DNA of 64,000 bases from Halomonas sp. M20 (GCF_020622265.1 NZ_JACNMQ010000003.1:186001-250000); one strand, 5' to 3'; shown: positions 26,345-36,129, counted from the stretch's first letter. Notes: generated from the letters alone by a model not told the origin. A program made the numbers and translations.

Positions 26345-27997
26345 ATGGAGAGAGGGAGTACAGCCATGCTTGCCGAAAGTGTCGATGCAGCCTCGGCGGG
26401 TATTGCCATTCTCGATGAGCAGAATAGCGTGGTGTACGCCAACGCCGCATTTGCGACACAACTTCGCCTTGCCGACTCGGCGTCTCTAATCGGCACTTTG
26501 CCGCTGTCGACCTGGACCCATAGCGCAAGCGAACAGGAGCGGCACTCTCTAGAAGATCAAATGCACGATCCAGGGGCTTCCGTGCTGAGCCTGAAGGTCG
26601 GAGAAAACATTACCACGACCCTATATCTGGACGATCGCCGCGAAGGGCGCCGTATCGTCATGGTCATCAACGACTGGACGATGTCGGGTGCGCCCCGTAA
26701 CGTCATTGCGCAACTCGATGCCTTGACGGGACTCGCCAATCGGACGATGTATGACAAGCACATCCAGGATCTGTGTGACATCGGAGAGGATAACGCGGCA
26801 AGCGCCGTCATTCTGCTTGATATGGATCGTTTCAAGCAGGTCAACGATACCCTGGGTCATGCAACGGGGGATTCGTTATTGATCTTGGCGGCCAAGCGCA
26901 TGCGCTCGGCGATACGCAGTAACGATATCCTGATTCGACTTGGAGGAGACGAGTTCGTCATCCTGCAAACACAGAGCAAGCAACCCGACGGTGCACAGAC
27001 GGTGGCCGAGCGCTTGGTAGAGCTTCTGCAGCGCTCTTTTCTCATCAACGGTCATCAGATCAATAGCGGTGTGAGCATCGGTGTTGCGGTACTTGGTCAA
27101 GGCACCAGCAATCCCGAGGAACTGCTCAAGCATGCGGAACTGGCGCTCTACGAGGCCAAGCGTCTGGGCCGTTCTCGCTACTGCTTCTTCGAATCGAATC
27201 TGGAATCCAATGCGCTCGAGCGTTGCAATCTTGAGCTGGATCTTCGCCGCGCCCTGTGTCTGCGTCAGTTTTCGCTGCTGTACCAGCCCCAGAAATCCCT
27301 CTCGGACGATAGCATCAGCGGCTTCGAAGCCTTGATCCGTTGGGATCATCCGGTTCGCGGGCGGGTCTCGCCAGTGGACTTCATACCCCTGGCGGAGGAG
27401 CTCGGCGAGATCCACGCCATTGGTGAATGGGTGATACGTACCGCTTGTCAGCAGGCAACCACTTGGGAAGGCAAACAGATCGTGGCGGTGAATGTATCGC
27501 CGCTTCAGTTCAACGACGATCACATCGTCACCGTCGTGCGCGAGGCGTTGCAGGCCAGTGGCCTGGCCCCCGAGCGCCTTGAAGTCGAGATCACCGAAAG
27601 CACTCTCATGCACAATACCGAGGAGGTGATGCAGCGTCTATGGGCCATCAAGAATATGGGCGTGGCCATTGCCATGGACGATTTCGGTACGGGGTACGCT
27701 TCCTTGAGCCATCTCAGCAGTTTCCCGTTCAGCAAGCTCAAGATCGACAAATCCTTCATTCAGGCAAATCAGACACCCCGGGCAAAAGCCTTGATGGAGG
27801 CCATTCTTGCCATGGGCACAAGCCTGGGCATGATGACTATCGCTGAAGGGGTGGAAACACTCGATCAGTACGAGGATCTTGCACGGGGTGGCTGTACCAC
27901 TGCGCAGGGCTATTACATCGCCAAGCCCATGGCGCCTGAAAACATCGAGCATTTCATGCGCTCGACGCAAACCGCTTCCCCTATGTCCGTTTCATGA
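26345..27997 (+). CDS. PAS-GGDEF-EAL cyclic-di-GMP signalling protein
   Basis: The 550-aa cytoplasmic protein has an N-terminal PAS-like sensor (~8-110, GIAILDEQNSVVYANAAFAT), a GGDEF domain with intact LGGDEF (~200-204) and an EAL domain with intact FEALIRW (~328), EITESTLM, MDDFGTGYASLSHL and KIDKSFI. Both diguanylate cyclase and phosphodiesterase sites look complete. It has no membrane segment. ATG 26366, after GAGGGA, is an alternative start. The BLUF photoreceptor gene begins 18 nt downstream, suggesting a light-linked c-di-GMP unit. Confidence 0.92.
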   Translation: MERGSTAMLAESVDAASAGIAILDEQNSVVYANAAFATQLRLADSASLIGTLPLSTWTHSASEQERHSLEDQMHDPGASVLSLKVGENITTTLYLDDRREGRRIVMVINDWTMSGAPRNVIAQLDALTGLANRTMYDKHIQDLCDIGEDNAASAVILLDMDRFKQVNDTLGHATGDSLLILAAKRMRSAIRSNDILIRLGGDEFVILQTQSKQPDGAQTVAERLVELLQRSFLINGHQINSGVSIGVAVLGQGTSNPEELLKHAELALYEAKRLGRSRYCFFESNLESNALERCNLELDLRRALCLRQFSLLYQPQKSLSDDSISGFEALIRWDHPVRGRVSPVDFIPLAEELGEIHAIGEWVIRTACQQATTWEGKQIVAVNVSPLQFNDDHIVTVVREALQASGLAPERLEVEITESTLMHNTEEVMQRLWAIKNMGVAIAMDDFGTGYASLSHLSSFPFSKLKIDKSFIQANQTPRAKALMEAILAMGTSLGMMTIAEGVETLDQYEDLARGGCTTAQGYYIAKPMAPENIEHFMRSTQTASPMSVS

Positions 27998-28015
27998 TTG
28001 AAGGAGCCGATAACC

Positions 28016-28450
28016 GTGGACAATATGCTTTACCGGCTCGTTTATATGAGTCGCAACAACATCACCGACGACGACAAGCTGCAGGAAGAGATCAGCGATA
28101 TTCTTGATGCTTCGCAGCGCAACAATCGGCAGGCGGAGGTCACCGGCGCGCTGATGTTCAATACCGGCTGCTTCGCTCAGGTACTTGAAGGGCCCCACGA
28201 CAAGATTCAGGATACCTTCGAGCGCATCCAATGCGACCCACGGCATTCCCATGTCAGCGTACTCGCCTTCGATCGGATTGATGCGCGGCTTTTCTCGGAT
28301 TGGGATATGGCCTTCGTTGGCCAGAATGCTCAGCGCATCGAGCAGTTTGCCCGCTTCAACGAAAAATCCGGTTTCGACGCAGCGGTTTTTGACGGCGATA
28401 CGGTGTATCAACTGCTGCGCATGCATCTGGAAGAAGCAGAGCGGGTGTAA
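28016..28450 (+). CDS. BLUF-domain blue-light sensor protein
   Basis: This 144-aa protein is a single BLUF domain that binds FAD. Compared with AppA, the photoactive residues are present: Tyr10 in LYRLVYMSRN, Asn37 in SQRNNRQAEVTG and Gln55 in CFAQVLEG; DPRHSHVSVLAFD is the typical end. GTG at 28016 follows AAGGAG with 9-nt spacing. No output domain is fused, so the signal must pass to a partner; the adjacent PAS-GGDEF-EAL protein is the obvious candidate. Confidence 0.9.
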   Translation: MDNMLYRLVYMSRNNITDDDKLQEEISDILDASQRNNRQAEVTGALMFNTGCFAQVLEGPHDKIQDTFERIQCDPRHSHVSVLAFDRIDARLFSDWDMAFVGQNAQRIEQFARFNEKSGFDAAVFDGDTVYQLLRMHLEEAERV

Positions 28451-28681
28451 TTTGGCATTGATTTGAGTAAGCGAACTAGGTAGCCCACACTCACGTCACT
28501 CCGACGAACAATCGATCAAGGAGTAATGACGGGAAGGTGGAAGAACTACTTGATCTGTAAAGCAAAGTAGCCATCGTCAACATGTCATCCATGAGTTTCA
28601 TCAACAAGAGCCCGGAGTTTCGCATCAACGCCAGAGCGTGTGGATCCTGGACTAGAAACGGCTGATTCAGGAGGTGACGGT

Positions 28682-29539
28682 GTGTTCGAAGGATTCAAAC
28701 TAGAGACAGTCGAGCTTCCTGAAGCGTCGCTTCGAGTGCGATACGGCGGCACGGGTTCTCCAGTATTGCTTCTGCATGGGCATCCTCGAACACATGCAAC
28801 CTGGCACCGAGTGGCACCGCTGCTGGCCAAGCGTCATACGGTTGTCTGTCCTGACTTACGAGGCTTCGGACAATCCTCGAAACCTGCTGATACTGCCGAT
28901 CATAGTGGATCGTCGAAGCGGGCCAAGGCGCGGGACTGTATCGCACTCATGCGGTATCTCGGCTTTGATCGGTTCGCCATCGTTGGTCACGACCGAGGTA
29001 GCTATACGGCGTTCCGAACCGCTATGGATCATCCCGATTTCATAAGCCGCGTAGTCTTGCTCGACGGTGTACCCATTCTCGAAGCACTGGAAAGGTGTAA
29101 CTCTCGATTCGCTACCGAGTGGTGGCACTGGTTTTTCTTCGCCCAGCCGGAAACGCCGGAACGCGTCATCCTGTCCGATCCCGACGCTTGGTATGGAGGT
29201 ACGCCCGAGCAGATGGGGCAGGGCGCATATGCAGACTTCCAAAGATCGATTCATGATCCCGATACTGTCCATGGCATGCTCGAGGATTATCGAGCCGGCC
29301 TGGGCATAGATCGCCAGCATGACGAGGAGGACCGGCAGCAGGGTAGGCGTATCCGCTGCCCCACACTGGTTCTGTGGTCACTGAAAGACGATCTCGAGCG
29401 GCTATATGGCGATGTGCTGGAGGTTTGGAGACCTTGGACAACATCGCTTACCGGTCACGGCATCGACTGTGGGCATCATATGGCAGAAGAGTCTCCTGAA
29501 GTGTTGGCTCAGACGCTTCTGGATTTTCTGCGGTGCTGA
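28682..29539 (+). CDS. Alpha/beta hydrolase, haloacetate/epoxide-hydrolase-like
   Basis: The 285-aa hydrolase has the oxyanion motif HGHPRTHATWHRV, nucleophile elbow VGHDRGSY (Asp nucleophile, as in fluoroacetate dehalogenases and epoxide hydrolases) and terminal CGHHMAEESPE with the catalytic histidine. FATEWWHWFFFAQPETPE in the cap resembles fluoroacetate dehalogenases. GTG at 28682 follows AGGAGGTGA. The 231-nt gap before it has no visible gene. The real substrate is not shown. Confidence 0.85.
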   Translation: MFEGFKLETVELPEASLRVRYGGTGSPVLLLHGHPRTHATWHRVAPLLAKRHTVVCPDLRGFGQSSKPADTADHSGSSKRAKARDCIALMRYLGFDRFAIVGHDRGSYTAFRTAMDHPDFISRVVLLDGVPILEALERCNSRFATEWWHWFFFAQPETPERVILSDPDAWYGGTPEQMGQGAYADFQRSIHDPDTVHGMLEDYRAGLGIDRQHDEEDRQQGRRIRCPTLVLWSLKDDLERLYGDVLEVWRPWTTSLTGHGIDCGHHMAEESPEVLAQTLLDFLRC

Positions 29540-29615
29540 ATTCAGCCAAAGTATGCGCAAGCCCTGCAGATTAAGCATATGCTCATAAATAGATAGACTG
29601 TTCTCGGTTATGATG

Positions 29616-29640
29616 TAAAAACGCCGGCAACTGCCGGCGC
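29616..29640 (-). terminator. Terminator of the Xaa-Pro aminopeptidase gene
   Basis: Minus strand: CGCCGGCA, 2-nt turn, TGCCGGCG, then TTTTT (plus-strand A-run at 29617-29621). It lies 18 nt past the aminopeptidase stop. Confidence 0.75.
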
Positions 29641-29657
29641 TCGTATGGAATGATTCC

Positions 29658-31466
29658 TTAGATGGCTTTAGTTCGCTCTTCTAGCCACTTCTTGGCCGTC
29701 TCGCCAAGCTTAGGCCCGAGGCGCTCGCTCACTTCCTTGTGATAGGCATTCAACCACTCGATTTCCGAACGATCGAGCAGATCACGTGCAATGCAGCGGG
29801 TGTCGATGGGGCACAGCGTCAATGTCTCGAAGTGCAGGAACTCGCCGAATTCGCTCTCCGGCGCGCGGCGGTTGACCGCCAGATTCTCGATGCGTACGCC
29901 CCATTTGCCGGGGCGATAGACCCCGGGTTCGATGGAGGTGATCATGCCTTCGCGCATGGCGTTGTGCTCGGTGGCCGTGGCCGAGTAGGCAATCACCTGG
30001 GGGCCTTCGTGAACGTTGAGGAAATAGCCCACGCCGTGGCCGGTGCCGTGGCCGTAGTCTCGCCCGGTGGACCACAGCGGCGCCCGGGCGACGGCGTCGA
30101 GCTTGGGTGAGGCAATACCCTCAGGAAAATGCAGACGCGATAGCGCAATGGTGCCCTTGAGCACCCGGGTGAAGTCCTCCCGATGCGCGGCGCTGATGTC
30201 GCCGATGGGAACGACCCGGGTGATGTCTGTGGTGCCGCCGTAATATTGACCGCCGGAATCGATCAGCAGCAAGCCATCGCCCTTGATGGTGGCATGGGCC
30301 TTGTCCGTGGCATGGTAATGGGGCAGAGCGCCGTTCTCGTTGAAGGCGGCGATGGTGCCAAAGCTTTGGCAGACGAAGCCTTCGCGCTTGGCCCGCTGGG
30401 CGGTCAGACGCTCATCCACCTCAAGTTCCGTGGGCGTCTCGCCCCGATCAAGTGCCGCCTCGAACTCGGCGAAGAATTCGCACAGCGCCGCGCCGTCCTC
30501 TTCCATGGTGCGGCGCACATGGGCGATGTCGCTTTCGCTCTTGCGACTCTTGGCGAGAGTCGTGGGCTGCATGCCATCAAAAAGCGTCATGCTCTCGGGC
30601 AGCGCCTGGGCGCTGGCCAGGCTCACCTTGGCGCCGTCGAGCAGTACTCGGTCCTGGATCGGCAGTTTCGCTAGATGTGCCTTCCACTGATCGTAATCGG
30701 CAGTGCCGATGTCGTCTTCACGCAGGGTCTCGGCCAAGTCGTCTTTCAGTTTGCCCGGCGCCACGAACAGGGTGGCGCTGTCCTGGCCAATCAGCATGTG
30801 GGACAGAAATACCGGGTTGAAGTCCACATCCGCGCCGCGCAGCTGGGTCAGCCAGGCGATGTCGTCGAGGGTGGAGAGCAGGTGCCAGTCGGCGCTGGAT
30901 TCTTTCAGAGCCTTGCGCAGTTCAGAAAGACGCTCGCGGCGGGTGCCGGAAACATACTCCTTGGGGTGTTCGTAGACCTCGGCCTTGGGCAGCGCCGGCC
31001 GATTCGACCAAATGCTATCCAGTAGATCCAGGTCGCTGCGCAGCTTGACGCCTCGGGGCAGCAGTAGCTCTTCCATGCGTCGGGCATTGGCCAGGGAGAC
31101 CACGTCCGCATCGAAGCCAAGGGTCGCACCTTGCGGCAACTGCTGTGCCAGCCACTCGATGGGAGCCTGGGCCTGGCCTTGCTGAAGCTTCATCAGTTCG
31201 ATGCCGCTGCCTTCGAGCTGCTGCTCGGCCTGAACCCAATAGCGGCTATCCACCCATAGCCCCGCGGCGTCCTGGGTGATGGTCAGAGTGCCCACGGAGC
31301 CGTCGAAACCGGACAGCCAAGCGCGGCCTTCCCAGTGTTCCGGTAGATACTCGGAGCTATGCGGGTCGGAGGAGGGCAGCCACCAGGCATCGATGGCATG
31401 TTCGCGCATGGCCCCGCGCAGAGCGGCCAGACGTTCGGCGGGAGAAAAAGGCGTTGAATGGGACAT
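29658..31466 (-). CDS. Xaa-Pro aminopeptidase (M24B)
   Basis: The 602-aa cytosolic dimetal peptidase removes an N-terminal residue before proline. It has the three-domain layout of eukaryotic-type aminopeptidase P: two creatinase-like N-domains (~1-300) and a C-terminal pita-bread domain with metal ligands in LIDSGGQYYGGTTDITR, GTGHGVGYFLNVHEGP, SIEPGVYR and RIENLAV. ATG 31466 gives the usual start (FSPAERLAALRGAMREH); the frame remains open 84 nt upstream. Confidence 0.92.
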   Translation of the reverse strand: MSHSTPFSPAERLAALRGAMREHAIDAWWLPSSDPHSSEYLPEHWEGRAWLSGFDGSVGTLTITQDAAGLWVDSRYWVQAEQQLEGSGIELMKLQQGQAQAPIEWLAQQLPQGATLGFDADVVSLANARRMEELLLPRGVKLRSDLDLLDSIWSNRPALPKAEVYEHPKEYVSGTRRERLSELRKALKESSADWHLLSTLDDIAWLTQLRGADVDFNPVFLSHMLIGQDSATLFVAPGKLKDDLAETLREDDIGTADYDQWKAHLAKLPIQDRVLLDGAKVSLASAQALPESMTLFDGMQPTTLAKSRKSESDIAHVRRTMEEDGAALCEFFAEFEAALDRGETPTELEVDERLTAQRAKREGFVCQSFGTIAAFNENGALPHYHATDKAHATIKGDGLLLIDSGGQYYGGTTDITRVVPIGDISAAHREDFTRVLKGTIALSRLHFPEGIASPKLDAVARAPLWSTGRDYGHGTGHGVGYFLNVHEGPQVIAYSATATEHNAMREGMITSIEPGVYRPGKWGVRIENLAVNRRAPESEFGEFLHFETLTLCPIDTRCIARDLLDRSEIEWLNAYHKEVSERLGPKLGETAKKWLEERTKAI

Positions 31467-31591
31467 GAGAAAACTCCAGGCCGGCGTGAAATCAGCAAAT
31501 GCGCATTGTAGCAGGCATATTCTTGCGTAAGCGTCCTGAAACGCCGACATTACGGAATATGGAATTCAAGCGAAATCGAACGGAGCGACAA

Positions 31592-31945
31592 ATGACCAAA
31601 AAGCGCGTGGTAACGGAGTTCGGCATGGGCACGTCCCTGCGCCGAGAAGACTATACCGAGGCGGCGGCCCGGGCGATTCGCGATGCGCTGTGGCACAACT
31701 CGCTAAACGTGGCGGAGCTTTTCGACTTTCCCAAGACCGCCATGATCATCGACGTTGAAGTAGGCGTGCAAAAGCCCGACGCCGTCGACAAGCAGGCGCT
31801 GCTAGCCCTGTTTCCCTACGGTCAGCCGGCGGTGGAAGTAGTGCAGGGTGGGCTCAATGTACCCAAGCCGGACGGCAGCGGCGTCACCGTGATCGCCAAC
31901 GCCGCTCTCAAGGTCTCATTCGACATGGAGCCGACTCATGGCTGA
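31592..31945 (+). CDS. Lin0512-family protein, first of a tandem pair
   Basis: The 117-aa protein belongs to the Lin0512 family of unknown function (EFGMGTSLRREDYTEAAARA, IDVEVGVQKPDAVD, VVQGGLNVP). ATG 31592 follows CGGAG. It overlaps by 8 nt with a second, diverged copy of the same family, suggesting the two subunits form a hetero-oligomer. Nothing in the sequence gives a reaction. Confidence 0.85.
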   Translation: MTKKRVVTEFGMGTSLRREDYTEAAARAIRDALWHNSLNVAELFDFPKTAMIIDVEVGVQKPDAVDKQALLALFPYGQPAVEVVQGGLNVPKPDGSGVTVIANAALKVSFDMEPTHG

Positions 31946-32333
31946 ACAAATGGATAAGCAAGCAAGTGAAAAGCGCGTCATCCTCGAGATGGGTACCGGC
32001 AACGACCTTTACGGCGGCGATTACACCAAGGCTGCCAGTCGAGCGATTCAGGATGCCCTGCATCACTCCTCCATCGTACTGTTCAAGTCCCTGGGTTATG
32101 ACCACAGCCTGATGCGGGTGCAGGTCACCATCGGCGTGCAGGAGCCGGACAAGGTCGATACAAAGGCCCTGGCCGCGGGACTGCCCCGGGGCAGAGCGGA
32201 AGTCACAGCAGTAAAGGGTGGACTCAATATCGACGACCCGGAGCAGGGCACGACTCATATCGTCGCCACCGCGGCTGTGGAAGCCTTTCTGCCGGACATG
32301 GCGAAGGATTGGCGGTTGACCGAACAGGATTGA
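31938..32333 (+). CDS. Lin0512-family protein, second of a tandem pair
   Basis: The 131-aa protein is a paralogue of the gene just upstream; the shared pattern is EMGTGNDLYGGDYTKAASRA, VQVTIGVQEPDKVD and VKGGLNIDDP. It starts inside the first copy (8-nt overlap), so the two are translationally coupled. It ends 60 nt before bioB, with the BirA operator between them. Function unknown. Confidence 0.85.
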   Translation: MAEQMDKQASEKRVILEMGTGNDLYGGDYTKAASRAIQDALHHSSIVLFKSLGYDHSLMRVQVTIGVQEPDKVDTKALAAGLPRGRAEVTAVKGGLNIDDPEQGTTHIVATAAVEAFLPDMAKDWRLTEQD

Positions 32334-32358
32334 CATTGACGAGCCAGCACTTTAGCGT
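32330..32358 (+). promoter_or_regulatory. Probable bio operon promoter
   Basis: TTGACA at 32330-32335 and an overlapping TTGACG at 32336-32341 lie at suitable distances before AT-rich sequence that runs into the BirA operator. The -10 element is not clear-cut (TAGCGT at 32353 or TGTTAA at 32360), so the exact start is uncertain. Confidence 0.4.
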
Positions 32359-32359
32359 C

Positions 32360-32390
32360 TGTTAACCTTGCCAAATATTTTAGGTTAACA
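32360..32390 (+). promoter_or_regulatory. BirA operator of the biotin operon
   Basis: The inverted repeat TGTTAACC (32360-32367), 15-nt spacer and GGTTAACA (32383-32390) matches the known proteobacterial BirA site. It ends 3 nt before the bioB ATG, so biotinyl-AMP-loaded BirA would block transcription when biotin is sufficient. Confidence 0.9.
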
Positions 32391-32393
32391 ACA

Positions 32394-33446
32394 ATGCACG
32401 AGCCCACCCTTCGTTTCGATTGGCGCCTAGACGAGATCGAGGCGCTGTTCGCTTTGCCCTTCAACGACTTGCTGTTCCAGGCACAACAGGTGCACCGGCA
32501 GCATTTCGATGCCAACCAGGTGCAGGTCTCGACGCTGCTATCGATCAAGACAGGCGCTTGCCCCGAAGACTGCAAGTACTGCCCGCAGTCCGGGCACTAC
32601 GCCACGGGGCTCGGTAAGGAAAAACTGCTGGAAATCGAGGCGGTAGTGACCCAGGCCGAGGCGGCCCGGGAGGCCGGCGCCAGCCGTTTCTGCATGGGCG
32701 CGGCCTGGCGCAGCCCGCGGGAGCGCGACCTGCCGGCGGTGCTGGAGATGGTGCGCCGGGTCAAGGCGCTGGGCCTCGAGACCTGCATGACCCTAGGCAT
32801 GCTCGCGCCGGAGCAGGCCGATCGGCTCGCCGAAGCGGGGCTCGACTACTACAACCATAACCTGGACACCTCGCCGGAGTATTACGGCGAGATCATCACC
32901 ACTCGTACCTATGCCGATCGTCTCGAAACCCTGGGAAATGTGCGCCAAGCGGGCATGAAGGTATGCAGCGGTGGCATCCTTGGCATGGGTGAGGCGCCGC
33001 GGGACCGCGCCGCGCTATTGCAGCAGCTTGCCAATCTCGAGCCACACCCCGAATCGGTGCCCATCAATCAGCTGGTCAAGGTGCCAGGCACGCCGCTGGA
33101 ATACGCGGAAGATCTCGATCCCATCGATTTCATACGCGCCATCGCCGTAGCGCGCATTCTGATGCCCCAAAGCCATGTGCGACTCTCCGCGGGTCGTGAA
33201 GAGATGGACGAGTCGACCCAGGCCCTGGCATTTCTGGCCGGCGCCAACTCGATCTTCTACGGCGACAAGCTGCTGACCACCGCCAATCCTCAGGCTCAGA
33301 GTGACCAGGCACTATTTGCCAAACTGGGCATCGTGCCGGAGCGTCGCGAGATAGAAGGCGATGACGGCGCCTTGCACGCCGTGGCCTCCAGGCAACCGGA
33401 CACCGCTGCTGGCGAGGTGCTTTATTACGATGCCAGTCTCGCCTGA
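32394..33446 (+). CDS. bioB: Biotin synthase
   Basis: The 350-aa radical-SAM enzyme inserts sulfur into dethiobiotin. The [4Fe-4S] cysteines are in [16 protein letters not shown], followed by [16 protein letters not shown] and the second-cluster and substrate region [16 protein letters not shown]. Length is normal. The start is only 3 nt after the BirA operator and has a weak ribosome site (AGG within the operator arm). First gene of a tightly packed operon. Confidence 0.97.
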   Translation: MHEPTLRFDWRLDEIEALFALPFNDLLFQAQQVHRQHFDANQVQVSTLLSIKTGACPEDCKYCPQSGHYATGLGKEKLLEIEAVVTQAEAAREAGASRFCMGAAWRSPRERDLPAVLEMVRRVKALGLETCMTLGMLAPEQADRLAEAGLDYYNHNLDTSPEYYGEIITTRTYADRLETLGNVRQAGMKVCSGGILGMGEAPRDRAALLQQLANLEPHPESVPINQLVKVPGTPLEYAEDLDPIDFIRAIAVARILMPQSHVRLSAGREEMDESTQALAFLAGANSIFYGDKLLTTANPQAQSDQALFAKLGIVPERREIEGDDGALHAVASRQPDTAAGEVLYYDASLA

Positions 33447-34617
33447 GATGCCGGCTACTCCATGCGTGTCGGGAAGCTGGAATCAGCGTCTGCTGGCGCG
33501 CCAGGCCGCGCGACGCGACGCGGGCTTGTGGCGTGAGCGTCGGGTGCATCGCCGAGACGCCACGCTCGATTTCGCCGGTAACGACTACCTGGGTCTCGCC
33601 CGCGACCCGCGTCTGGCCGAGGCTGCCGCCATTGGGGCCAGACACCACGGTGCCGGTGCTCGCGCCTCCCAGCTGGTCAGCGGCCATCTCGAGATTCATC
33701 GGCACCTGGAAGCGCGCCTGGCGGCCCTGGTCGGCCGTCCTCGGGCGCTGTTGTTCACCAGCGGCTACCTGGCCAATCTGGGCGTGCTGCAGGCACTGTG
33801 CGATGGCACCACGGCGATCTTTCAGGACCGGCTCAATCACGCCTCGCTGCTCGATGGGGCGAGACTGGCCGGTGCGCCGTCGCGGCGTTTCCATCATGGC
33901 GACCTCGACGATCTGGCGTGTCTGCTGGAACGCACCGATCCGGCCACGCCGCGACTGGTGGTCAGCGACGGCGTATTCAGCATGGATGGCGATATCGCCG
34001 ACGTTGCGGGCCTCGTCGGCCTGTGTCGGCGTCACGACGCCTGGCTGATGGTCGACGATGCCCATGGCCTGGGCGTGCTCGGTGCGCATGGCGACGGCTG
34101 CGTGGGTCGGGCTCACGCCAGCGACGAAGTGCCAGTGCTGATGGGTACGCTGGGCAAGGCGCTGGGCTCGGCGGGCGCCTTCGTGGCCGGCAGCGAGCTA
34201 TTGATTGAGCATCTGCTCCAGTTCGCCCGACCGTGTATCTATACTACCGCCGAGCCGCCGGGGGTGAGCGCGGCAACCCTGGCGGCCCTGGACATCCTTG
34301 AGCAAGAACCCGAGCGCCGCGCGCGACTGCATGCCCACATCGCTCGGTTCCGCACCGGTGCCGAGGCCTTGGGGCTCAGGCTTCTACCCTCGACGACACC
34401 CATTCAGCCCCTGCTGCTCGGCGATAATGCCCGCACACTGCACTGGGCCGAGGCGCTGCGCGCGCGCGGCCTGCTGGTGGGGGCGATTCGCCCTCCGACG
34501 GTGCCTCGCGGTCAGGCGCGGCTGCGTATTACCCTGAGTGCGGCACATGAAACGTCGCAGATCGATCGTCTGCTTGACGCCTTGGCCGAGCTGGCGACCA
34601 AGGAGAACAGGTCGTGA
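33430..34617 (+). CDS. bioF: 8-amino-7-oxononanoate synthase
   Basis: The 395-aa PLP enzyme condenses pimeloyl-ACP with alanine. Visible: [30 protein letters not shown]-like [36 protein letters not shown], and [16 protein letters not shown] with the PLP lysine. ATG 33430 overlaps the bioB end by 17 nt and has GAGGTG upstream; ATG 33448, 1 nt after the bioB stop, is also possible. Confidence 0.95.
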   Translation: MPVSPEMPATPCVSGSWNQRLLARQAARRDAGLWRERRVHRRDATLDFAGNDYLGLARDPRLAEAAAIGARHHGAGARASQLVSGHLEIHRHLEARLAALVGRPRALLFTSGYLANLGVLQALCDGTTAIFQDRLNHASLLDGARLAGAPSRRFHHGDLDDLACLLERTDPATPRLVVSDGVFSMDGDIADVAGLVGLCRRHDAWLMVDDAHGLGVLGAHGDGCVGRAHASDEVPVLMGTLGKALGSAGAFVAGSELLIEHLLQFARPCIYTTAEPPGVSAATLAALDILEQEPERRARLHAHIARFRTGAEALGLRLLPSTTPIQPLLLGDNARTLHWAEALRARGLLVGAIRPPTVPRGQARLRITLSAAHETSQIDRLLDALAELATKENRS

Positions 34618-35336
34618 CGTCGCTGGTGCTGCTGTCCGGCTGGGGAATCGATGCGCGTATCTGGCAGCCGCTGGCACCCCACTGGCCCGCCGGTGTGGCG
34701 GTAACCGCCCCGGACTGGCCGGGCTACGGCGTCCACTTCCCGTTGGCCGAGCCCCAGAACCTTGAGGCTCTGGCTGCCAGCATGGTTGCTCACCTGCCGC
34801 GGGAAGCCATCTGGGTCGGCTGGTCGCTGGGCGCACTGCTGGCGGTGAGCCTGCTCGACTATCTGCCGTCGCCCAAGGCTGTGATCATGCTGGGCATGGG
34901 GAGGCGCTTCTGTTCCTCGCAGGGCGTCACGCTCCAGTCGCTCCGGGCCTTTCGACGCGCTTACAAACGCGACGGCCAGTCCGCCTGGCAGCGCTTTCTG
35001 GGTTGGCAGTTGGAGGGCGAGCCCGATTCGACGCATTGTCGGCAAGCGCTGACGAGGCTGATCGGTGCTGATACCACCACCCTGCCCAGCGCCGATGATG
35101 GCACCCTGATGGCGGGCCTCGAATGGCTTGAACGACTCGACGTCTCCCGGCAAGTGACGGCGCCACCCTGTCCGATTGTGACCCTGGCCGGCGCGCATGA
35201 CCCTTTCCTGGATGCGACCACACGGCGCGAGGCCACGGCCTGTCTGCCCGGTGCGGGCCATTGCCCGCAGCTTTCCCGGCCCGAAGCGCTGACGGAGGCC
35301 TTGGTGTCGCTCGCTCACCGGGAGGTGATGCCATGA
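34614..35336 (+). CDS. bioH: Pimeloyl-ACP methyl ester carboxylesterase
   Basis: The 240-aa alpha/beta hydrolase frees pimeloyl-ACP from its methyl ester. LLSGWGIDARIWQPLAPHW is the oxyanion region, WVGWSLGALLAV carries the nucleophile serine, GAHDPFLDA the acid and GAGHCPQLSRPE the histidine. GTG start overlaps bioF by 4 nt (GTGA). Context and BioC next door fix the identity. Confidence 0.93.
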   Translation: MTSLVLLSGWGIDARIWQPLAPHWPAGVAVTAPDWPGYGVHFPLAEPQNLEALAASMVAHLPREAIWVGWSLGALLAVSLLDYLPSPKAVIMLGMGRRFCSSQGVTLQSLRAFRRAYKRDGQSAWQRFLGWQLEGEPDSTHCRQALTRLIGADTTTLPSADDGTLMAGLEWLERLDVSRQVTAPPCPIVTLAGAHDPFLDATTRREATACLPGAGHCPQLSRPEALTEALVSLAHREVMP

Positions 35337-36127
35337 GCGTGTCGGTCGTTCGATCCGACGACGCAGCGCAGAACTGGCGCCGTCGGGTTGCCCGGGCCTT
35401 TTCCCGCGCCGCACCACGCTACCTGGAACTGGCCAGCGCCCAAGCCCGTCTGGGCGAGACGCTGTGGCCGCTGCTGCCGCAAGCAGCGCGCACGGTGCTC
35501 GATCTGGGCTGTGGCCCCGGCCACTGGAGCGCACGGCTGGCCGCCCACTATCCCGCGGCGCGGGTATGGGGGCTCGACCTGGCGCCGGGCATGCTTGCCG
35601 AGGCACGCAGACGCCACGGCGATCACGCCAGCTGGCTATGTGCCGATGCCACAGCCCTGCCCCTGGCGAGCGGCAGCATGGATCTGGTGTTCTCCAACTT
35701 GGCCCTGCAATGGTGCCCGCGCCCGGAGCAGGCGCTACGCGAGATTCGCCGGGTGCTGCGCCCAGGCGGCCTGGCGTTGATCAATACCCTAGGACCGGGG
35801 ACCCTGGCCGAGGTGGCACGCGCCTGGTCCGAAGCAGGCCGGACTGGCGGCGTGCTGGCATTCGACGGTGCCGAGCGTCATTTGGCCGGCGCTCGACGGG
35901 CGGGTTTTCGCCATGTCGAGCTGCAGGCGCAACGCCGGCGCTTTCATTACGCGGATTTCGGCGCGGTACGCGCCTCCATCAAGGGGGTGGGCGCCCAAGT
36001 GGCCCGACCCGGGGCACGGCTCGGACGCGCCGATCTGGTGCGTGCCGAGGAGCGCTACGAGGCGCTGCGCGAACCTGCCGGGCTGCCGGTCAGCTATCAC
36101 CTGTTCACCCTGCAACTGAAAGTCTGA
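35333..36127 (+). CDS. bioC: Malonyl-ACP O-methyltransferase
   Basis: The 264-aa SAM methyltransferase caps malonyl-ACP to start pimelate synthesis. ARAFSRAAPRYLELASAQAR is the BioC start; VLDLGCGPGHWSARLA is motif I; DLVFSNLALQWCPRPEQALR is the later conserved block. ATG 35333 overlaps the bioH stop (ATGA). Confidence 0.94.
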   Translation: MSVSVVRSDDAAQNWRRRVARAFSRAAPRYLELASAQARLGETLWPLLPQAARTVLDLGCGPGHWSARLAAHYPAARVWGLDLAPGMLAEARRRHGDHASWLCADATALPLASGSMDLVFSNLALQWCPRPEQALREIRRVLRPGGLALINTLGPGTLAEVARAWSEAGRTGGVLAFDGAERHLAGARRAGFRHVELQAQRRRFHYADFGAVRASIKGVGAQVARPGARLGRADLVRAEERYEALREPAGLPVSYHLFTLQLKV

Positions 36128-36129
36128 TC

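Noticed and set aside
35464-36129. N-terminal extension of the bioD frame by 222 codons
   Set aside because: It runs through bioC in another phase. The true bioD start at 36130 has the canonical N-terminus next to the bioC stop.
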